Of a stretch of DNA of 64,000 nt, positions 63,466 to 64,000 are shown one piece after another. Source of the stretch: Arachnia rubra. Its GTDB lineage: Bacteria; Actinomycetota; Actinomycetes; Propionibacteriales; Propionibacteriaceae. The notes below the pieces were generated by a model. That model worked only from the letters and a program-made list of their open reading frames with translations, was not told the DNA's origin and searched no databases. The translations under genes were made by a program, and so were the position numbers. The stretch's first letter is position 1. Each line of letters begins with the position of its first letter. The stretch spans positions 2,542,001 to 2,606,000 of the forward strand of contig NZ_AP024463.1 of assembly GCF_019973735.1 (NCBI RefSeq), given 5' to 3'.

Positions 63466-63547
63466 ACCCACAACCTAATGGCGCTCCGCCTCCAGCCCGG
63501 TCAGGAACCACCTGTCTCTCCTGGATGTCGCAAGAGCCAGGCCGCCC

Positions 63548-63910
63548 TCACAGGAGGGTGCCCTGGTGATATTCCACGACCCAGCGGGAAGGGGTGCGCC
63601 GCCAGATGGTTGCGCGGCGGCTGCGCCGTCCTTCCTGGTCGAGTTCGTAGGTGGCAAGCCAGAGGCCGTCGCTGAGCTGTCGGGCCTGGAAATCGTGGAT
63701 GACCCAGACGTCCTCATGCGGTCGGGAGTACCGGTCGACCAGCGCCTCGATGACAAAGTCCCGCGTGTAGACGCGCCCGCTGGCCCCAACCTCCCAGAAG
63801 CCGGGGGCGGTCATGTTCTCGAACACCTCACGGCCTGCACCCAGCTCCTCATGGTGGAAAACCGGCTCAAGTGCCAGGAGCTGCTCAGTGACCTGATGGT
63901 CGCAGCTCAT
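63548..63910 (-). CDS. NTF2-like (DUF4440/SnoaL-type) protein
   Basis: This 120-residue protein matches the NTF2-like fold with DUF4440-type features: LALEPVFHHEELGA at the start, APGFWEVGASGRVYTRDFVIE, and the closing RATIWRRTPSRWVVEYHQGT. The family includes small enzymes and binding domains whose reactions cannot be told from sequence. It is normal length. Start at ATG 63910 has no strong ribosome binding site. The remaining 90 bases of the window (63911-64000) contain no feature I can support. Confidence 0.75.
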   Translation of the reverse strand: MSCDHQVTEQLLALEPVFHHEELGAGREVFENMTAPGFWEVGASGRVYTRDFVIEALVDRYSRPHEDVWVIHDFQARQLSDGLWLATYELDQEGRRSRRATIWRRTPSRWVVEYHQGTLL

Positions 63911-64000
63911 ACCCCAGACGTCCCCATGACCGGCACGGCCGGGGCTATGCGGGCGCTGCCGATGCCACGATTCGCCTTACCGAGCCGGAACCGGACCCTT

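Overview
The window is high-GC Gram-positive DNA of actinobacterial character. It carries a DUF3151 protein, DUF3060 lipoproteins, a mycothiol-type DinB/maleylpyruvate-isomerase-like protein, many lipobox lipoproteins and frequent GTG starts. A propionibacterial (Propionibacteriaceae) host is my inference from gene style; no marker gene settles it.

Layout. 0-9 kb holds ordinary accessory genes: a DUF1624-type membrane acyltransferase, an alpha/beta hydrolase, a NagZ-like GH3 lipoprotein whose frame is broken at a run of seven C, a long Sel1-repeat protein, an Atl-like protein, DUF3151, a secreted DUF2599-like protein and a nitrilase-family amidase. 9.1-14.4 kb is a mosaic. An ABC-type operon lies between two copies of a 70-bp palindromic element. 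Beside it sit a DUF4143 gene remnant and a three-gene cassette (HicA-like toxin, HTH protein, SecB-like protein) bracketed by degenerate 75-bp direct repeats. The cassette is a candidate toxin-antitoxin-chaperone system. 14.4-24.5 kb is one minus-strand operon: a DeoR regulator, a complete 2-oxoacid dehydrogenase complex (E2, E3, fused E1), a PHP-domain protein, an SDR and a zinc-type dehydrogenase. It looks like an uncharacterised sugar, polyol or sugar-acid catabolic route. A fructose-6-phosphate aldolase-like gene is divergent from it.

25.7-31.3 kb has a HAD-family lipoprotein, an AraC regulator, a DinB-like protein and a P-type cation ATPase. 31.5-43.6 kb is a complete type I-G (formerly I-U) CRISPR-Cas locus: csb1, csb2, cas3 with a C-terminal HD domain, csb3-like, fused cas4-cas1, cas2, and a 23-repeat array plus a decayed 24th repeat. 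It lies between two inverted 900-bp IS copies. Each IS has its own 3-bp target duplication, so they inserted independently. The left copy landed exactly between the ribosome binding site and start codon of csb1.

43.9-49.8 kb has a striking fusion of an adenosylhomocysteinase-like domain with an MtaD/TrzA-type amidohydrolase, a DUF985 cupin and a polar amino acid ABC transporter. 49.8-54.1 kb is an operon of DUF3060 lipoprotein, response regulator and histidine kinase, with a second DUF3060 lipoprotein upstream, then a lipoate-protein ligase, which could serve the E2 subunit at 22.4 kb. 54.3-57.1 kb has a large membrane protein and a PaiB-like protein. 57.2-63.5 kb is a tandemly duplicated family of putative Tat-exported clan GH-A-like proteins next to a dCMP-deaminase-like gene. 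One copy keeps both expected glutamates, one has lost both, and one is a fragment. A block carrying a secreted metzincin-like protease and a lipoprotein replaced the middle of the broken copy.

No rRNA or tRNA gene was seen.
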